64,000 nt of DNA from Moritella dasanensis ArB 0140 (GTDB lineage Bacteria; Pseudomonadota; Gammaproteobacteria; Enterobacterales; Moritellaceae): contig NZ_AKXQ01000023.1 in the NCBI RefSeq assembly GCF_000276805.1, positions 1 to 64,000 of the forward strand, read 5' to 3'. A program made the translations under genes and the position numbers. Shown here in pieces: positions 43,894 to 54,049 of the stretch; within the stretch, counting starts at the first letter, position 1; every line of letters starts with the position of its first letter. Below the pieces are notes generated by a model, which had not been told where the DNA came from, ran no database searches, and was given only the letters and a program-made list of their open reading frames with translations.

Positions 43894-45203
43894 TGCTGAT
43901 CCGTCGAGCCAAGCGATATCAAACCAAGCTATATAAAACCAAACTATATCAAACCAAGCTATATCAAACCAGGTTAGGGTTACCGCTACTGCTCTCTAGT
44001 TCATTGCTGTTGCTGACTAGTCAAAGTGCTTTTGCGGATACTCCTTCTCAAACAGATGGCACTCTTCATGTCGATAACAGTACTTATATAGAAAGTACTT
44101 ATGTAGAAAGTGATGTAGATGAAAGCGCTCAGGTTGAGCAGGGCGGTTGGATCGATGGATTACTAGAGAACCTCGGTGCAGATGGCGAATATGACCAAGA
44201 CAAGGTGATTGATTTTAGCGTATTACCCGGGCCTTTTTATAATCCGGAAATGTCATTTGGTGTTGGTGTCTCGGCAATTGGACTCTATCAGGTAGATAAA
44301 AATGATGAAGTAAGTCAGTTATCGACATTAATTATTAATGGCTTTGCATCTGCTAATGGCTCACTGGGGATTGCTGTCGCAAACAAAACCTTTTTACAGC
44401 AAGATACGTTACGGTTTTATGTTGATGCCGTTATCGCTGATGCGCCTGAAGTATATTATGGCCGCGGTTATGATGAAAATAGACAAGATGATAATAAGGT
44501 AACATTTGATAATCAGCAATTATCACTGGCGCCTTCGTTACGCAAACGTATTTCCGCGCAAAGCTTTATTGGTATTGGCATGGATTTTAACTATAGTTCA
44601 GCCGATGATATTGATCGCGGGCAGTCGCTAGTCGATAGCAGTATGTTGGTGGAAAGCAGCCGTAGTGTTGGGGCTAGCTTATTGGTTAATTACGATAGTC
44701 GTGACAGTGTGCTAAGTCCTCGTTCTGGGCGTCTTGTCGAGCTTGATTCGAAGTGGTATCGCCAAGAGTTTGGTAGCCAAGCTGACTTTAATGTTCAATC
44801 GTTATTATATAGTGAGTACCTGAGCATAGGTGAGAGCGGTGATGTATTGGCTTGGCAAGTTCATGGCCGCTTTACCCAGGGGGATGTGCCTTGGGATCAA
44901 CTTTCGGCGTTAGGCGGTGGCGGGTTGTTACGTGGTTATAACTCGGGACGTTATCGCGATGAGCAAATGTTATTGGCACAAGTTGAATACCGTTTAAACC
45001 TACCAGGCCGTCATGGTATGGTATTTTGGGGCGGTGCTGGTGGACTTGCAGATAACATTGATAAATTATCAGCAGATGAAATATTGCCAACGGCGGGCGT
45101 GGGTTATCGATTTGAAGTTAAGCCCAAAGTTAATCTACGCTTAGACATGGGCTTTGGTAATGGTGATTCAGGGTTCTACTTTAATGTGAATGAAGCGTTT
45201 TAA
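43893..45203 (+). CDS. BamA/TamA-family (D15) outer-membrane protein
   Basis: 436 aa. The barrel begins VIDFSVLPGPFYNPEMSFGVGVSAIGLY and ends FYFNVNEAF. The conserved NYDSRDSVLSPRSG motif, the RGY tip (GGGGLLRGYNSGRYRDEQMLLAQVEYR) and the surface-antigen core are present; no POTRA repeats are visible, so it is a barrel with a short N-terminal part. The signal peptide is preceded by four 15-bp repeats encoding YQTKL/YKTKL. It acts with the preceding barrel and lipoprotein in an unknown outer-membrane process. Confidence 0.88.
   Translation: MLIRRAKRYQTKLYKTKLYQTKLYQTRLGLPLLLSSSLLLLTSQSAFADTPSQTDGTLHVDNSTYIESTYVESDVDESAQVEQGGWIDGLLENLGADGEYDQDKVIDFSVLPGPFYNPEMSFGVGVSAIGLYQVDKNDEVSQLSTLIINGFASANGSLGIAVANKTFLQQDTLRFYVDAVIADAPEVYYGRGYDENRQDDNKVTFDNQQLSLAPSLRKRISAQSFIGIGMDFNYSSADDIDRGQSLVDSSMLVESSRSVGASLLVNYDSRDSVLSPRSGRLVELDSKWYRQEFGSQADFNVQSLLYSEYLSIGESGDVLAWQVHGRFTQGDVPWDQLSALGGGGLLRGYNSGRYRDEQMLLAQVEYRLNLPGRHGMVFWGGAGGLADNIDKLSADEILPTAGVGYRFEVKPKVNLRLDMGFGNGDSGFYFNVNEAF
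43917..43976 (+). repeat. 15-bp tandem repeat, four copies, in a signal-peptide region
   Basis: TATCAAACCAAGCTA, TATAAAACCAAACTA, TATCAAACCAAGCTA, TATCAAACCAGGTTA. The unit resembles the core of the 21-bp repeat at 31441-31503 (TATAAAACCAAGCTA). Confidence 0.95.
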
Positions 45204-45304
45204 GCGAACTTATTAACACGTTTAACGGAATTGATGAAAATACAGTTAAGTATTGTTTATAGATGTGAACATGAATGAAATATAATTAGGTTATATATGA
45301 AACA

Positions 45305-45320
45305 TGTGATTATTATCACT
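45305..45320 (+). promoter_or_regulatory. CRP-cAMP site upstream of udp
   Basis: TGTGATTATTATCACT matches TGTGA-N6-TCACA except for the last base. It is about 110 nt before the udp start, in line with the CRP/CytR control known for udp. Confidence 0.7.
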
Positions 45321-45423
45321 TTATAGGCAAGCCTGCTGCTTTATCATTGTTTTTTAATATTTACCGCCATTTTTAATACTGAACTTTATAATGACGGTTC
45401 TCTCCGGTTTTAAGGAATATGCT

Positions 45424-46191
45424 ATGACTACTGCAAACGTTTTTCACCTTGGTATCAATAAATCAGACTTACAAGGTGCCGAATTGGCTATCATTCCAGG
45501 TGATCCAGCGCGTGTCGAAAAGATCGCACAGCAAATGGAAAATCCTAAATTTTTAGCAAGTCATCGAGAATACACGGTTTATTTAGCTGAATTAGAAGGT
45601 AAGAAAGTCGTAGTATGTTCAACTGGTATTGGCGGTCCATCAACGTCTATTGCAGTTGAAGAACTTGCGCAGTTGGGTGTGACGACATTTTTAAGAGTCG
45701 GTACTACTGGTGCAATTCAAGAGCACATTAATGTTGGCGATATGATCGTTACAACTGCTTCAGTACGTCTTGACGGTGCCAGCTTACATTTTGCACCAAT
45801 GGAATTCCCTGCTGTGGCCGATTTTGCCGTTGCTACTGAAATGAAAGCGGCTGTCGATGCTGAAGGCATTAAAGTGCACATGGGTGTTACTGCATCAAGT
45901 GATACTTTCTACCCAGGTCAAGAACGTTACGATACATTCTCAGGTCGTGTAACACGCCGTTTCCAAGGTTCTATGCAAGAATGGCAAGACATGGGCGTAC
46001 TTAACTTTGAAATGGAATCTGCAACACTCTTTACTATGTGTGCAAGCCAAGGTCTTAAAGCAGGTTGTGTTGCCGGTGTTATTATTAACCGTACACAAAA
46101 AGAGATCCCTGATGCAGCGGCAATGAAACTTGTTGAAACAAGATCGATTAAAGTTGTGGTTGATGCAGCACGTCGTATGCTAAAAGCATAA
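45424..46191 (+). CDS. udp: Uridine phosphorylase
   Basis: 255 aa, near-identical in layout to E. coli Udp (253 aa): [103 protein letters not shown]. It cleaves uridine with phosphate to uracil and ribose-1-phosphate in pyrimidine salvage. ATG 45424 has AAGGA 7 nt upstream. A CRP site precedes it. Confidence 0.96.
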   Translation: MTTANVFHLGINKSDLQGAELAIIPGDPARVEKIAQQMENPKFLASHREYTVYLAELEGKKVVVCSTGIGGPSTSIAVEELAQLGVTTFLRVGTTGAIQEHINVGDMIVTTASVRLDGASLHFAPMEFPAVADFAVATEMKAAVDAEGIKVHMGVTASSDTFYPGQERYDTFSGRVTRRFQGSMQEWQDMGVLNFEMESATLFTMCASQGLKAGCVAGVIINRTQKEIPDAAAMKLVETRSIKVVVDAARRMLKA

Positions 46192-46256
46192 AGTAGGTTT
46201 TACACGTATGTTATCGAAGTGATAATACGTAATAAACAATACTGATATTGAATATT

Positions 46257-46291
46257 AAGCCAGACTACACATGTAGGACTGGCTTTTTTCG
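46257..46291 (+). terminator. Rho-independent terminator after udp
   Basis: AGCCAG-CTAC hairpin with GTAG-CTGGCT and TTTTTT. Confidence 0.85.
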
Positions 46292-46321
46292 TTTTAATAA
46301 CAAACCGTAAATAGCTATCGT

Positions 46322-46987
46322 TTAGTGACTACAAGCAAAATAAACGGCTTTGTCACCCGCAGACCATTGAGGGTATTTATACATAATATCAGTAAATAAT
46401 GTAGAGCTTGTGTGTCGTGCTAACCAAGCGCGTAATTTAGGGTAGGGCGATTGCTCAAACCAGACTTTATCAACGCTTGCAAACTGACGGATAAAGGGAA
46501 AGATAGCCATGTCAGCGAGACTCACATCTTCACTAATCAGATTATTATGCAATCTTAGCAGCAGTTCTAATTGAGTAAGGAAATGGCTGCCTTGCTCGCG
46601 ATATTGTGCTTCAGTAAATTCAGGGTGGCGGTCAGCGTATTTATACTTATCTAAAATAGCTTTAAATTCGTTATCATTTTCATCGATCAGTGAGCTGATC
46701 TGTTTTTGTAAATTGGGTTGGTTCTGGCGGCACCAATCATTGCTGTCATTTTGCGTAAGCGCCCAGTGCATAATATCGCGACTTTCATCAATGACTTTTT
46801 TATTTTGAGTGACTAAAACTGGCACAGTGCCTTTCGGTGAGTAAGCTAACAAGCTTATTGGTTTATCTTTTAATACCACTTCTCTTAATTCAACTTCAAC
46901 TTGGCTATAACAAATGGCGAGGCGCGCTCTCATTGCGTATGGGCAACGTCGAAACGAATAAAAAGTAGCAGGACGAGTAGGTCGCAT
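46322..46987 (-). CDS. Glutathione S-transferase-like protein
   Basis: 221 aa. The N-terminal thioredoxin-fold half starts ATFYSFRRCPYAMRARLAI with a CPYA active-site-like motif (glutaredoxin-2/GST type) and has the cis-Pro and ES residues of the GSH site (TVPVLV...VIDESRDIMHWA). The C-terminal half is helical with SLADMAIFPFIRQFA. It is probably a redox or detoxifying GST; the substrate is unknown. GGAG precedes the ATG. Confidence 0.85.
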   Translation of the reverse strand: MRPTRPATFYSFRRCPYAMRARLAICYSQVEVELREVVLKDKPISLLAYSPKGTVPVLVTQNKKVIDESRDIMHWALTQNDSNDWCRQNQPNLQKQISSLIDENDNEFKAILDKYKYADRHPEFTEAQYREQGSHFLTQLELLLRLHNNLISEDVSLADMAIFPFIRQFASVDKVWFEQSPYPKLRAWLARHTSSTLFTDIMYKYPQWSAGDKAVYFACSH

Positions 46988-47165
46988 TAATAGACTCCAA
47001 CATAAATCATTTAAGATATTGAGATTAAACTATCTAACTTTGTTTTACTGTATCAAATCAGCGCGATATATACATTAAAATGATTATATTATTAGTCTTG
47101 AATAGACCGTAGATATGTTAGTATTCGGCCGAGATAACTGAACAAGTTTAAGGTATTAGATTTTA

Positions 47166-47669
47166 ATGAATGAAAAAATGGGTTTTTCATTGCTGGAGTT
47201 AACATTTGTTATTGTGGTGCTTTCCGTTCTAGCTATGTTTGCTATCCCCGAATACACCAAAACGCACCGTGAAGCGAAAGTCGCTGTGCTGACTGATCTG
47301 CGTGGTAAATTAATCAATGCCGTAGACACCTTGAAAACTGCATCAAATATCGAATCACGTAAGCAGACCATTAACGGTCAAGCGTATGTTCAATATGACA
47401 TCAGACAATCCTATCTTGTGTCTGGCAAGCTGTTACATCCGACTGAAATCTGCCATATCCTAGGGCTAACCTCTGGCCCCCTTGTTGAAGGCGATACCAT
47501 TACTTCAATTGACGGCATGTATACCTGTAAAAATGTAAGCCCTAAACAGAGTTGGGTTAGAATGAATCAGCTTGAATCGACAGACTGCGCATTGTCATAT
47601 ATTGCCCATTACAATAATGAGTCTATCGCTAACGTTGAGATTAAATTGACTGGCGATTGTTTAGAGTGA
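47166..47669 (+). CDS. Type IV pilin-like / pseudopilin
   Basis: 167 aa. The prepilin peptidase site is clear: MNEKMG followed by FSLLELTFVIVVLSVLAMFAIPEY (Glu at +5). The C-terminal domain has four Cys (EICHIL, YTCKN, DCALS, GDCLE) that could form disulfides. It is probably a minor pilin or pseudopilin. No secretion or pilus genes are adjacent, so it is an orphan gene; its assembly machinery must be elsewhere. Confidence 0.85.
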   Translation: MNEKMGFSLLELTFVIVVLSVLAMFAIPEYTKTHREAKVAVLTDLRGKLINAVDTLKTASNIESRKQTINGQAYVQYDIRQSYLVSGKLLHPTEICHILGLTSGPLVEGDTITSIDGMYTCKNVSPKQSWVRMNQLESTDCALSYIAHYNNESIANVEIKLTGDCLE

Positions 47670-47965
47670 ATTGACGCTTAATTTACGCTGATTATTTATA
47701 CACCTGTTAACATTGATTTAACCGCTTTAATTTTGTAAACCTTCGATAAATTGTTTCATTCGAAAGTCTTTGTCCATTTAATTAGAGCTACACTTTCGAT
47801 CAAATGCCTATTTGTGGGTATTTGATGAATATATTGCTGAAACCATTTTAATTTTTGCTCATTTTGAGTGATAATGCCGCGCCTAGTCCGTTATCTATGC
47901 ATCACGCAAACAGACTAGCGCCATATATTCTAATCTTTTCGATAAAATCTTTAGGAAGTAAAACC

Positions 47966-49447
47966 ATGGTAAAACCTGAGAATAACAGTATTGTCATTTT
48001 TGGTGCTTCGGGTGATTTAACAAAACGAAAGCTACTCCCCGCGCTTTTTCACCTTTATGTCAATGAACTGTTACCTGAAGATTTTTCTATTTTGGGTGCG
48101 AGTAAAACTGCATTCACGGACGATTCATTCCGTGAGAAAGTAACTAATGATTTAATCCTAAGTGAAGGCATTACTCAGCAACAAGCTGAAGCGTTTAGTC
48201 AACATTTGTACTATATCTCAATGAATATGACCGACCCTGACAGTTATGTTGCTTTTAAAGATCGTTTAGAAGTCCTATCTGAGACGCATAACACGGTTGG
48301 TAATGCTATCTATTATATGGCGACACCGCCAAGCCTATATGCAGCAATCTCTGCAAATTTAGCAATACATAAACTGAATAAAGACCGTAATGGTTGGAAA
48401 CGTTTGATCGTTGAGAAACCATTTGGTTATGACCTTGCTTCTGCAAATGCACTTGATGAACATCTACATACTTGTTTCCGTGAACGTCAGGTTTACCGTA
48501 TTGACCATTACCTCGGTAAAGAAACAGTACAGAATTTATTAGTATATCGCTTCTCTAACGGATTATTCGAGCCGCTGTGGAATCGCAGCTTTGTCGACTA
48601 TGTTGAAATTACCGCCGCTGAAAGCTTAGGTGTGGAACAGCGTGGTGGTTATTACGACCATTCTGGTGCAGTACGCGATATGCTACAAAACCACTTGTTA
48701 CAAGTACTTGCTCTTGTTGCAATGGAACCGCCTGCGGTAATCAACGCAGATGCGATGCGTAACGAAGTGGTTAAAGTGATCCAAAGCTTACGTCCACTTG
48801 AAGAACAAGACCTACGTGATAACTTAGTATTAGGCCAATACACCAAGAGTATTGTGAACGGCGAAGAGATGCCGGGTTACCGTAGTGAAAAAGACGTTGA
48901 TGAAGATTCTCGTACTCCTACCTATGTAGGAATGAAAATTATGATCGACAACTGGCGTTGGAACGGCGTACCTTTCTATGTGCGTACGGGTAAACGTATG
49001 CCAGAACGTTTGACTGAGATCGTGGTTCACTTTAAGAAGACACCACACCCAATCTTTGGTCAGAATGCGCCAGAAAATAAACTGATTTTGCGTATCCAAC
49101 CAAACGAATCAATTCAAATGGACTTTGGTTTGAAAAAACCAGGTGCAGGTTTCACGGCTCAGCAAGTATCAATGAGTTTTGACTATAATAGTTTAGAAGA
49201 AAATAATCTGTTAACAGCTTATGAGCGTTTATTACTTGATTGTATGAAAGGCGATGCAACACTGTTTGCCCGTTCTGATGCCGTTAAAGCCTGTTGGGAA
49301 TTCGTGCAGCCAATCTTAGACTACAAAAAAGAAGCTAAATCTTTATTTGGTTATAAGTGTGGTAGCTGGGGTCCGAATAAAGCAGATGAAATGCTTGAGA
49401 AAGATGGCCGAGAATGGCGTTTTTCAAGTGAAGAAGTCATTAACTAA
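47966..49447 (+). CDS. zwf: Glucose-6-phosphate 1-dehydrogenase
   Basis: 493 aa (E. coli Zwf 491). Nucleotide-binding [23 protein letters not shown], active-site [21 protein letters not shown], and C-terminal [18 protein letters not shown]. It catalyses the NADP-dependent first step of the oxidative pentose phosphate and Entner-Doudoroff routes. ATG 47966 with AGGAAG upstream matches the family start. pgl follows, but gnd or edd does not. Confidence 0.96.
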   Translation: MVKPENNSIVIFGASGDLTKRKLLPALFHLYVNELLPEDFSILGASKTAFTDDSFREKVTNDLILSEGITQQQAEAFSQHLYYISMNMTDPDSYVAFKDRLEVLSETHNTVGNAIYYMATPPSLYAAISANLAIHKLNKDRNGWKRLIVEKPFGYDLASANALDEHLHTCFRERQVYRIDHYLGKETVQNLLVYRFSNGLFEPLWNRSFVDYVEITAAESLGVEQRGGYYDHSGAVRDMLQNHLLQVLALVAMEPPAVINADAMRNEVVKVIQSLRPLEEQDLRDNLVLGQYTKSIVNGEEMPGYRSEKDVDEDSRTPTYVGMKIMIDNWRWNGVPFYVRTGKRMPERLTEIVVHFKKTPHPIFGQNAPENKLILRIQPNESIQMDFGLKKPGAGFTAQQVSMSFDYNSLEENNLLTAYERLLLDCMKGDATLFARSDAVKACWEFVQPILDYKKEAKSLFGYKCGSWGPNKADEMLEKDGREWRFSSEEVIN

Positions 49448-49544
49448 ATTACTGAGTTATTCTGGGTCATTAATTAAGTCGTTAATTAATGACTTAAATA
49501 GTTAAATAGCTAAGTCGTTAAATAAATAACAGTAGCGTGGGATC

Positions 49545-50264
49545 ATGATGGATTATCGAACTTTTGAAACACCTGAACAAGTCGTTGAGTCATTAGCTCA
49601 TTCACTTGTTGAATACAGCCAGCAAGATAAGCCGGTACATATCTCGTTATCAGGTGGTAGCACACCAAAACTTTTATTTAAAGTTTTGGCACAAGCACCA
49701 TTTTCAACGAGTATTACCTGGGCTAATTTACATTTTTGGTGGGGCGACGAGCGTTGTGTAACACCTGATGATGCTGAAAGTAATTTTGGTGAAGCACAAA
49801 CATTATTATTTTCTAAGGTAGCGCTACCAACAGAAAATATTCACCGTATTTTAGGTGAAGATGCACCAGAGCAAGAAGTCGTTCGTTTTGCAAAAGAGAT
49901 GCAAGAATGTATCCCAATGCAAAATGGTTTACCTTGTTTTGATTGGATCTTACTTGGTATGGGTGGTGATGGTCATACTGCCTCATTGTTCCCAGGCCAA
50001 ACTGATTATAATGATGACAATATTGCAATCATTGCGCAGCACCCTGAGTCAGGACAATACCGTATTTCTAAAACGGCACGTTTATTAGCTAATGCAAAAC
50101 GTATTAGCTATTTAGTAATGGGCGCAGGTAAAGCACAAGTGATCAAGCAGATCCATGATAATGATGATGCGGCACTGGCATATCCAGCGGCACAAGTTAA
50201 AGCAACTCAAGGTACAACTGAGTGGTTTTTAGATGCAGACGCGGCAAAATTAATAAGTAATTAA
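49545..50264 (+). CDS. pgl: 6-phosphogluconolactonase
   Basis: 239 aa, DevB-type. HISLSGGSTPKLLFKVLA, FWWGDERCVTPDDAESNFGEA, and DWILLGMGGDGHTASLFPG are the family motifs. It hydrolyses 6-phosphogluconolactone, the product of Zwf. The start is one of two adjacent ATGs (49545 or 49548). It probably forms an operon with zwf (97-nt gap). The next gene is unrelated nhaA. Confidence 0.93.
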   Translation: MMDYRTFETPEQVVESLAHSLVEYSQQDKPVHISLSGGSTPKLLFKVLAQAPFSTSITWANLHFWWGDERCVTPDDAESNFGEAQTLLFSKVALPTENIHRILGEDAPEQEVVRFAKEMQECIPMQNGLPCFDWILLGMGGDGHTASLFPGQTDYNDDNIAIIAQHPESGQYRISKTARLLANAKRISYLVMGAGKAQVIKQIHDNDDAALAYPAAQVKATQGTTEWFLDADAAKLISN

Positions 50265-50303
50265 GACAGAGACCGAATGGTTTAGTTTGATGTACTTAGT
50301 TTA

Positions 50304-50338
50304 AAGGCCTGTTAGTTAATTCTGACAGGTCTTTTTTC
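50304..50338 (+). terminator. Rho-independent terminator after pgl
   Basis: AGGCCTGT (50305-50312) and ACAGGTCT (50325-50332) with TTTTTT. Confidence 0.85.
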
Positions 50339-50605
50339 GTTCACTTGCTTATTTTTCATACTAGCCAATAAAAAATAATTCCTCATAAAACAAATTTTAA
50401 AGCGTTATAAAGCAGCGATCTTAAATTCAGCTAATATTAGTTTGACTTACATGAAGATCTCTTCTTAAATGGCGTTTTAAGCGCCTTCTCGACAGTATTT
50501 TATTTATATTCTTTGTGTTTTTATGTTTTACGTGGTTTTTTCAACTGGTTTCTAGCTTGTCACTAGCCATTTATGGTTATTTTTTGACGCCGGATTTGAT
50601 ATATA

Positions 50606-50624
50606 TATGTGTGATTTACACATA
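50606..50624. promoter_or_regulatory. Inverted repeat upstream of nhaA
   Basis: TATGTGT (50606-50612) and ACACATA (50618-50624) with a 5-nt spacer in the long (about 490 nt) leader of nhaA; a further TGTGTCATA half-site follows. Possible regulator site; no nhaR gene is present nearby. The rest of the gap shows nothing I can assign. Confidence 0.35.
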
Positions 50625-50825
50625 TTATGTGTCATATTATGTCGAGTGAAACGAAACGGTGGCAAAGCACCTTAATAGCGTTAAATATAATTATTGTTTA
50701 ATTATTCTTTAATTAATAGTATTTGATAATACTGACATGTTTTCATTCTATAGTGGTGTAATGGATTAGCGTTGTTTTGTATTAAGCGACCATTTATAGA
50801 TGAACAGGTAAGTATAAGGACAAGC

Positions 50826-52028
50826 ATGAACAAGACACAAGATTCATTTTTATCTAGTTTCTTTAAACTAGAGTCTGCGGGTGGCATTACATTAATGTTC
50901 TCTGCTGTATTAGCGATGATTTTAGCTAATAGCCCAGCACAAGGACTATATACATTATTTTTAGATACACCAGTCGAGATTAAACTGGGTGGTTTAGAAA
51001 TTGCGAAACCATTATTACTTTGGATTAATGATGGCTTAATGGCCGTCTTCTTCTTTTTAGTTGGACTCGAGCTAAAACGTGAATTAGTCGAAGGTGAACT
51101 CTCTGATCCGCGTAATATTATTCTACCGGGCGTAGGTGCTATCGGCGGTATGTTATTCCCTGCGCTTATTTATGTGTATTTCAACATAGATGATCCTGCA
51201 GCCTTAAGTGGTTGGGCTATCCCAGCTGCAACGGATATTGCATTTGCGTTAGGTATCTTGAGCTTATTAGGTTCTCGTGTGCCAATTAGTTTGAAAATAT
51301 TCTTAACGTCGTTAGCTATTTTTGATGATATTGGTGCGATTCTTATTATTGCGTTCTTCTATACATCGAAGATCTCTCTTGGTGCATTGCTTGTGACGGC
51401 ATTATGTATCCCTGTGTTAGCTTATTTAAATAAACGTAATGTTGAATCGAAATCCTTGTATATCATTGTTGGTATCGTCATGTGGGTAGCAATGCTGAAG
51501 TCTGGTGTTCACGCAACATTGGCTGGTGTTATCCTGGCTTTATTCATCCCAATGCAATCAAAAGATAAATCACATTCGCCATTGAAGAAGATGGAGCATG
51601 GACTACACTTTGTCGTGGCTTTTGTTATCTTACCTATCTTCGCATTTGCGAACGCAGGTATTAACTTATCGGGTGTTGGTTTAGAGCAAATCTTGCACCC
51701 AGTGCCTATGGGTATTGCGTTAGGTTTGTTTGTTGGTAAGCAAGTCGGTATCTTCGGTCTATGTTGGTTAGCAATTAAATGCAAGCTTGCTCAAATGCCA
51801 AAAGGCATGGATTGGTGTTCTTTATATAGCACGGCGATCTTGTGTGGTGTTGGTTTCACCATGAGTTTATTTGTTGGTTCACTGGCATTCGAAGAAACGG
51901 GTACTAACTTATTATTTGACGAGCGTTTGGGTATTATCTTAGGGTCATTACTCTCTGGTGTGGTTGGTTACTTAATGTTGAGATCATGTTTATCTAAACA
52001 AGAGAAGCAACAGAAATTAGCTAAATAA
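50826..52028 (+). CDS. nhaA: Na+/H+ antiporter NhaA
   Basis: 400 aa (E. coli 388). Twelve-helix antiporter with the ion-binding pair in [16 protein letters not shown], the [11 protein letters not shown] segment, [28 protein letters not shown] and [15 protein letters not shown]. It exports Na+ (or Li+) for protons at alkaline pH, important for a marine organism. ATG 50826 with TAAGGA upstream. Monocistronic. Confidence 0.95.
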   Translation: MNKTQDSFLSSFFKLESAGGITLMFSAVLAMILANSPAQGLYTLFLDTPVEIKLGGLEIAKPLLLWINDGLMAVFFFLVGLELKRELVEGELSDPRNIILPGVGAIGGMLFPALIYVYFNIDDPAALSGWAIPAATDIAFALGILSLLGSRVPISLKIFLTSLAIFDDIGAILIIAFFYTSKISLGALLVTALCIPVLAYLNKRNVESKSLYIIVGIVMWVAMLKSGVHATLAGVILALFIPMQSKDKSHSPLKKMEHGLHFVVAFVILPIFAFANAGINLSGVGLEQILHPVPMGIALGLFVGKQVGIFGLCWLAIKCKLAQMPKGMDWCSLYSTAILCGVGFTMSLFVGSLAFEETGTNLLFDERLGIILGSLLSGVVGYLMLRSCLSKQEKQQKLAK

Positions 52029-52058
52029 TGTAACGCTAAGCTCATGATATAAAATATT

Positions 52059-52085
52059 AAAGCACTCTTAACTGGGTGCTTTTTC
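52059..52085 (+). terminator. Rho-independent terminator after nhaA
   Basis: AGCAC/GTGCT stem with a 10-nt loop and TTTTT. Confidence 0.75.
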
Positions 52086-52237
52086 ATATCTCCATTTTAC
52101 AAGTCTATTCCGCAATTATCACACTCATAAGTCCAGTCGCTTATATCCGAAGGTTACCTATTTATCAGTTGAATATCTTGATTAAACAGGCTATTTTAAG
52201 ATTAGAAATGTAGTTATCCCAATCAGAGAGCGTAGTC

Positions 52238-52861
52238 TTGAGCACTATAAAATCGATATTTGAACGTAATCGCGCATGGTCAGCACAGATTAATGAACAG
52301 TTCCCTGACTTTTTTGAACAACTTTCTAAGCAGCAATCACCAGACTATTTGTGGATCGGTTGCTCCGATAGCCGCGTACCAGCAAACCAGATCATGGCCC
52401 TGCCTCCGGGGGAAGTGTTTGTGCACCGTAATATTGCTAATGTTGTGGTACACACAGACTTAAATTGTTTATCAGTGATCCAGTATGCTGTTGAAGTACT
52501 TAAAGTGAAGCATATTATTGTCTGTGGTCATTATGGCTGTGGTGGCGTTAAGGCCGCAATGGGTGATGGTCAGCATGGTTTAATCGATAATTGGTTACGT
52601 CATATTAAAGACGTAGAACGTTTCCATATGGATGAACTAGAAGGCGTTTGTGGGGAAGATAAAATTGACCGCATGTGTGAACTAAACGTAGTCGAGCAGG
52701 TTCGAAATGTTTGTAATACTACGGTGGTTAAGCGAGCTTGGCGTAAAGGTGAAGAGTTAACCGTGCATGGTTGGATCTTTAACATCAGCAATGGTGTATT
52801 GAAAAGCTTAACGGATAGCATTAACTCGAGAGAGAAGCAGTTAGAAGTGATTACCAAATAG
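52238..52861 (+). CDS. can: Beta-class carbonic anhydrase
   Basis: 207 aa. Zinc ligands: Cys in WIGCSDSRVPANQI, His and Cys in IIVCGHYGCGGVKAA; CELNVVEQVRNV follows. It interconverts CO2 and bicarbonate. The start is TTG with GAGAG 7 nt upstream; the reading matches E. coli Can. Monocistronic with strong terminators downstream. Confidence 0.94.
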   Translation: MSTIKSIFERNRAWSAQINEQFPDFFEQLSKQQSPDYLWIGCSDSRVPANQIMALPPGEVFVHRNIANVVVHTDLNCLSVIQYAVEVLKVKHIIVCGHYGCGGVKAAMGDGQHGLIDNWLRHIKDVERFHMDELEGVCGEDKIDRMCELNVVEQVRNVCNTTVVKRAWRKGEELTVHGWIFNISNGVLKSLTDSINSREKQLEVITK

Positions 52862-52976
52862 GTTCGTGCTGCTTAAGTTATACGATTACGTTTTAATGTT
52901 AATACTGGCGCTTTATAATTCTTTCGCCACTATATCGTCGGCATAAAAAATCGTTGCCATAATAAATAATGGGCAT

Positions 52977-53010
52977 AAAAAAAGCCAATGAGATAACTCA
53001 TTGGCTTTTT
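52977..53010. terminator. Bidirectional Rho-independent terminator
   Basis: GCCAATGAG/CTCATTGGC stem flanked by an A-run and a T-run; serves can and, in reverse, csp. Confidence 0.9.
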
Positions 53011-53057
53011 ATTACCTGACAATAAATGCACCTAAGATGGCATGAATTTTAGGTAAT

Positions 53058-53086
53058 AAAAAAGGTGAACTAAGTTCACCTTTTTT
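53058..53086. terminator. Bidirectional Rho-independent terminator
   Basis: AAAAAAGGTGAAC-TAA-GTTCACCTTTTTT, immediately downstream of the minus-strand csp gene. Confidence 0.9.
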
Positions 53087-53117
53087 GATAACTGTTTAAC
53101 CGATTAATAGTAAACTA

Positions 53118-53327
53118 TTAAAGAGGTTTAACGTTCTCAGCTTGTGGACCTTTTTGGCCTTGACCTACTGTGAATTCAACTTTTTGACCGTCAGTAAGTA
53201 CTTTGAAGCCATCTACTAAGATAGAGCTGAAATGTACGAATACATCTGGGCCGTTTTCTTGTTCGATGAAACCGAAGCCTTTAGCTTCGTTGAAGAATTT
53301 TACTTTACCGATTACTGTATTAGACAT
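53118..53327 (-). CDS. Cold-shock domain protein (CspA family)
   Basis: 69 aa, full cold-shock domain: [63 protein letters not shown] with RNP1 (KGFGFI) and RNP2 (VFVHF). It binds single-stranded nucleic acid and melts RNA structure. A long AT-rich leader precedes it with a hairpin over the ribosome site. Confidence 0.95.
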   Translation of the reverse strand: MSNTVIGKVKFFNEAKGFGFIEQENGPDVFVHFSSILVDGFKVLTDGQKVEFTVGQGQKGPQAENVKPL

Positions 53328-53335
53328 ATTAAAAA

Positions 53336-53384
53336 ACCCTGTATATATATACGTTATTAAAAAATTTTGTTAAAAAACCAGGGT
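53336..53384 (-). promoter_or_regulatory. csp leader hairpin covering the Shine-Dalgarno
   Basis: On the minus strand ACCCTG (53384-53379) can pair with CAGGGT (53341-53336), and AGGG there is the ribosome site about 9 nt before the ATG. A loop of about 37 nt, mostly A/T, lies between. A temperature- or ribosome-dependent switch is plausible; it is inference. Confidence 0.4.
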
Positions 53385-53847
53385 GTAACTTATATAAACA
53401 ATACAAAACACAATAATCAATACAAGTATTAACTAAAGCTCATTCTACCGATATAAACTAGCCTAATTTCTTAAGACGAATTATACATGGTTGGAGAATC
53501 ATAGCAACACACTGATTGATTATTTTTATAAAATTGTTGTTTTCACTAGTAAAATCAACACTGAAGACCCTTGTTTGGTGCCTTTTTCGCCGTTGCAACC
53601 GCTATTTTATTCAATCTTAGTTCATATAACAGCCAATTCATATCCTGCTCCACATTTTTCATTTAGATAAAGCACGAATGGTTGCTTAGTTAGTGTTTAT
53701 TGCTAGTTTAGATTGCTGCTTATCACTAGCGATTAAGTGTAAGGTTTTGATATTAAAAGTTATAAGTGGTTTTTATTATAAATATAGGTAGATGTAATCG
53801 TTCCCTGATAATAGGGTGCAGGCATATATATAAGATAAGATTAAGGA

Positions 53848-53925
53848 ATGATGATGAGTAAAGGTGTTCGTAGACAGTGGTTTTTCAGCCAAAAAAAAGT
53901 AGTAAAGCATTTCATTAATAGATAA
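53848..53925 (+). CDS. Possible 25-aa basic small protein
   Basis: ATGATGATG at 53848 with AAGGA directly before it opens a frame of 25 codons: MMMSKGVRRQWFFSQKKVVKHFINR, then TAA. The peptide is strongly basic and has no Asp or Glu. A run of eight A lies inside. Promoter-like AT-rich sequence precedes it. It is in a 720-nt gap without other genes. I do not recognise it; chance is possible. Confidence 0.3.
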   Translation: MMMSKGVRRQWFFSQKKVVKHFINR

Positions 53926-54049
53926 TGGGCAGGGTAATTAAAGTATATTTCTTATTGAGTAGGTACAACCTTTCAAAATTGTCAGTAAATAGCATTATTT
54001 ACTGACAACAGATTACTGACAACAAGTCATTTAACAAATTCGTTAATGA

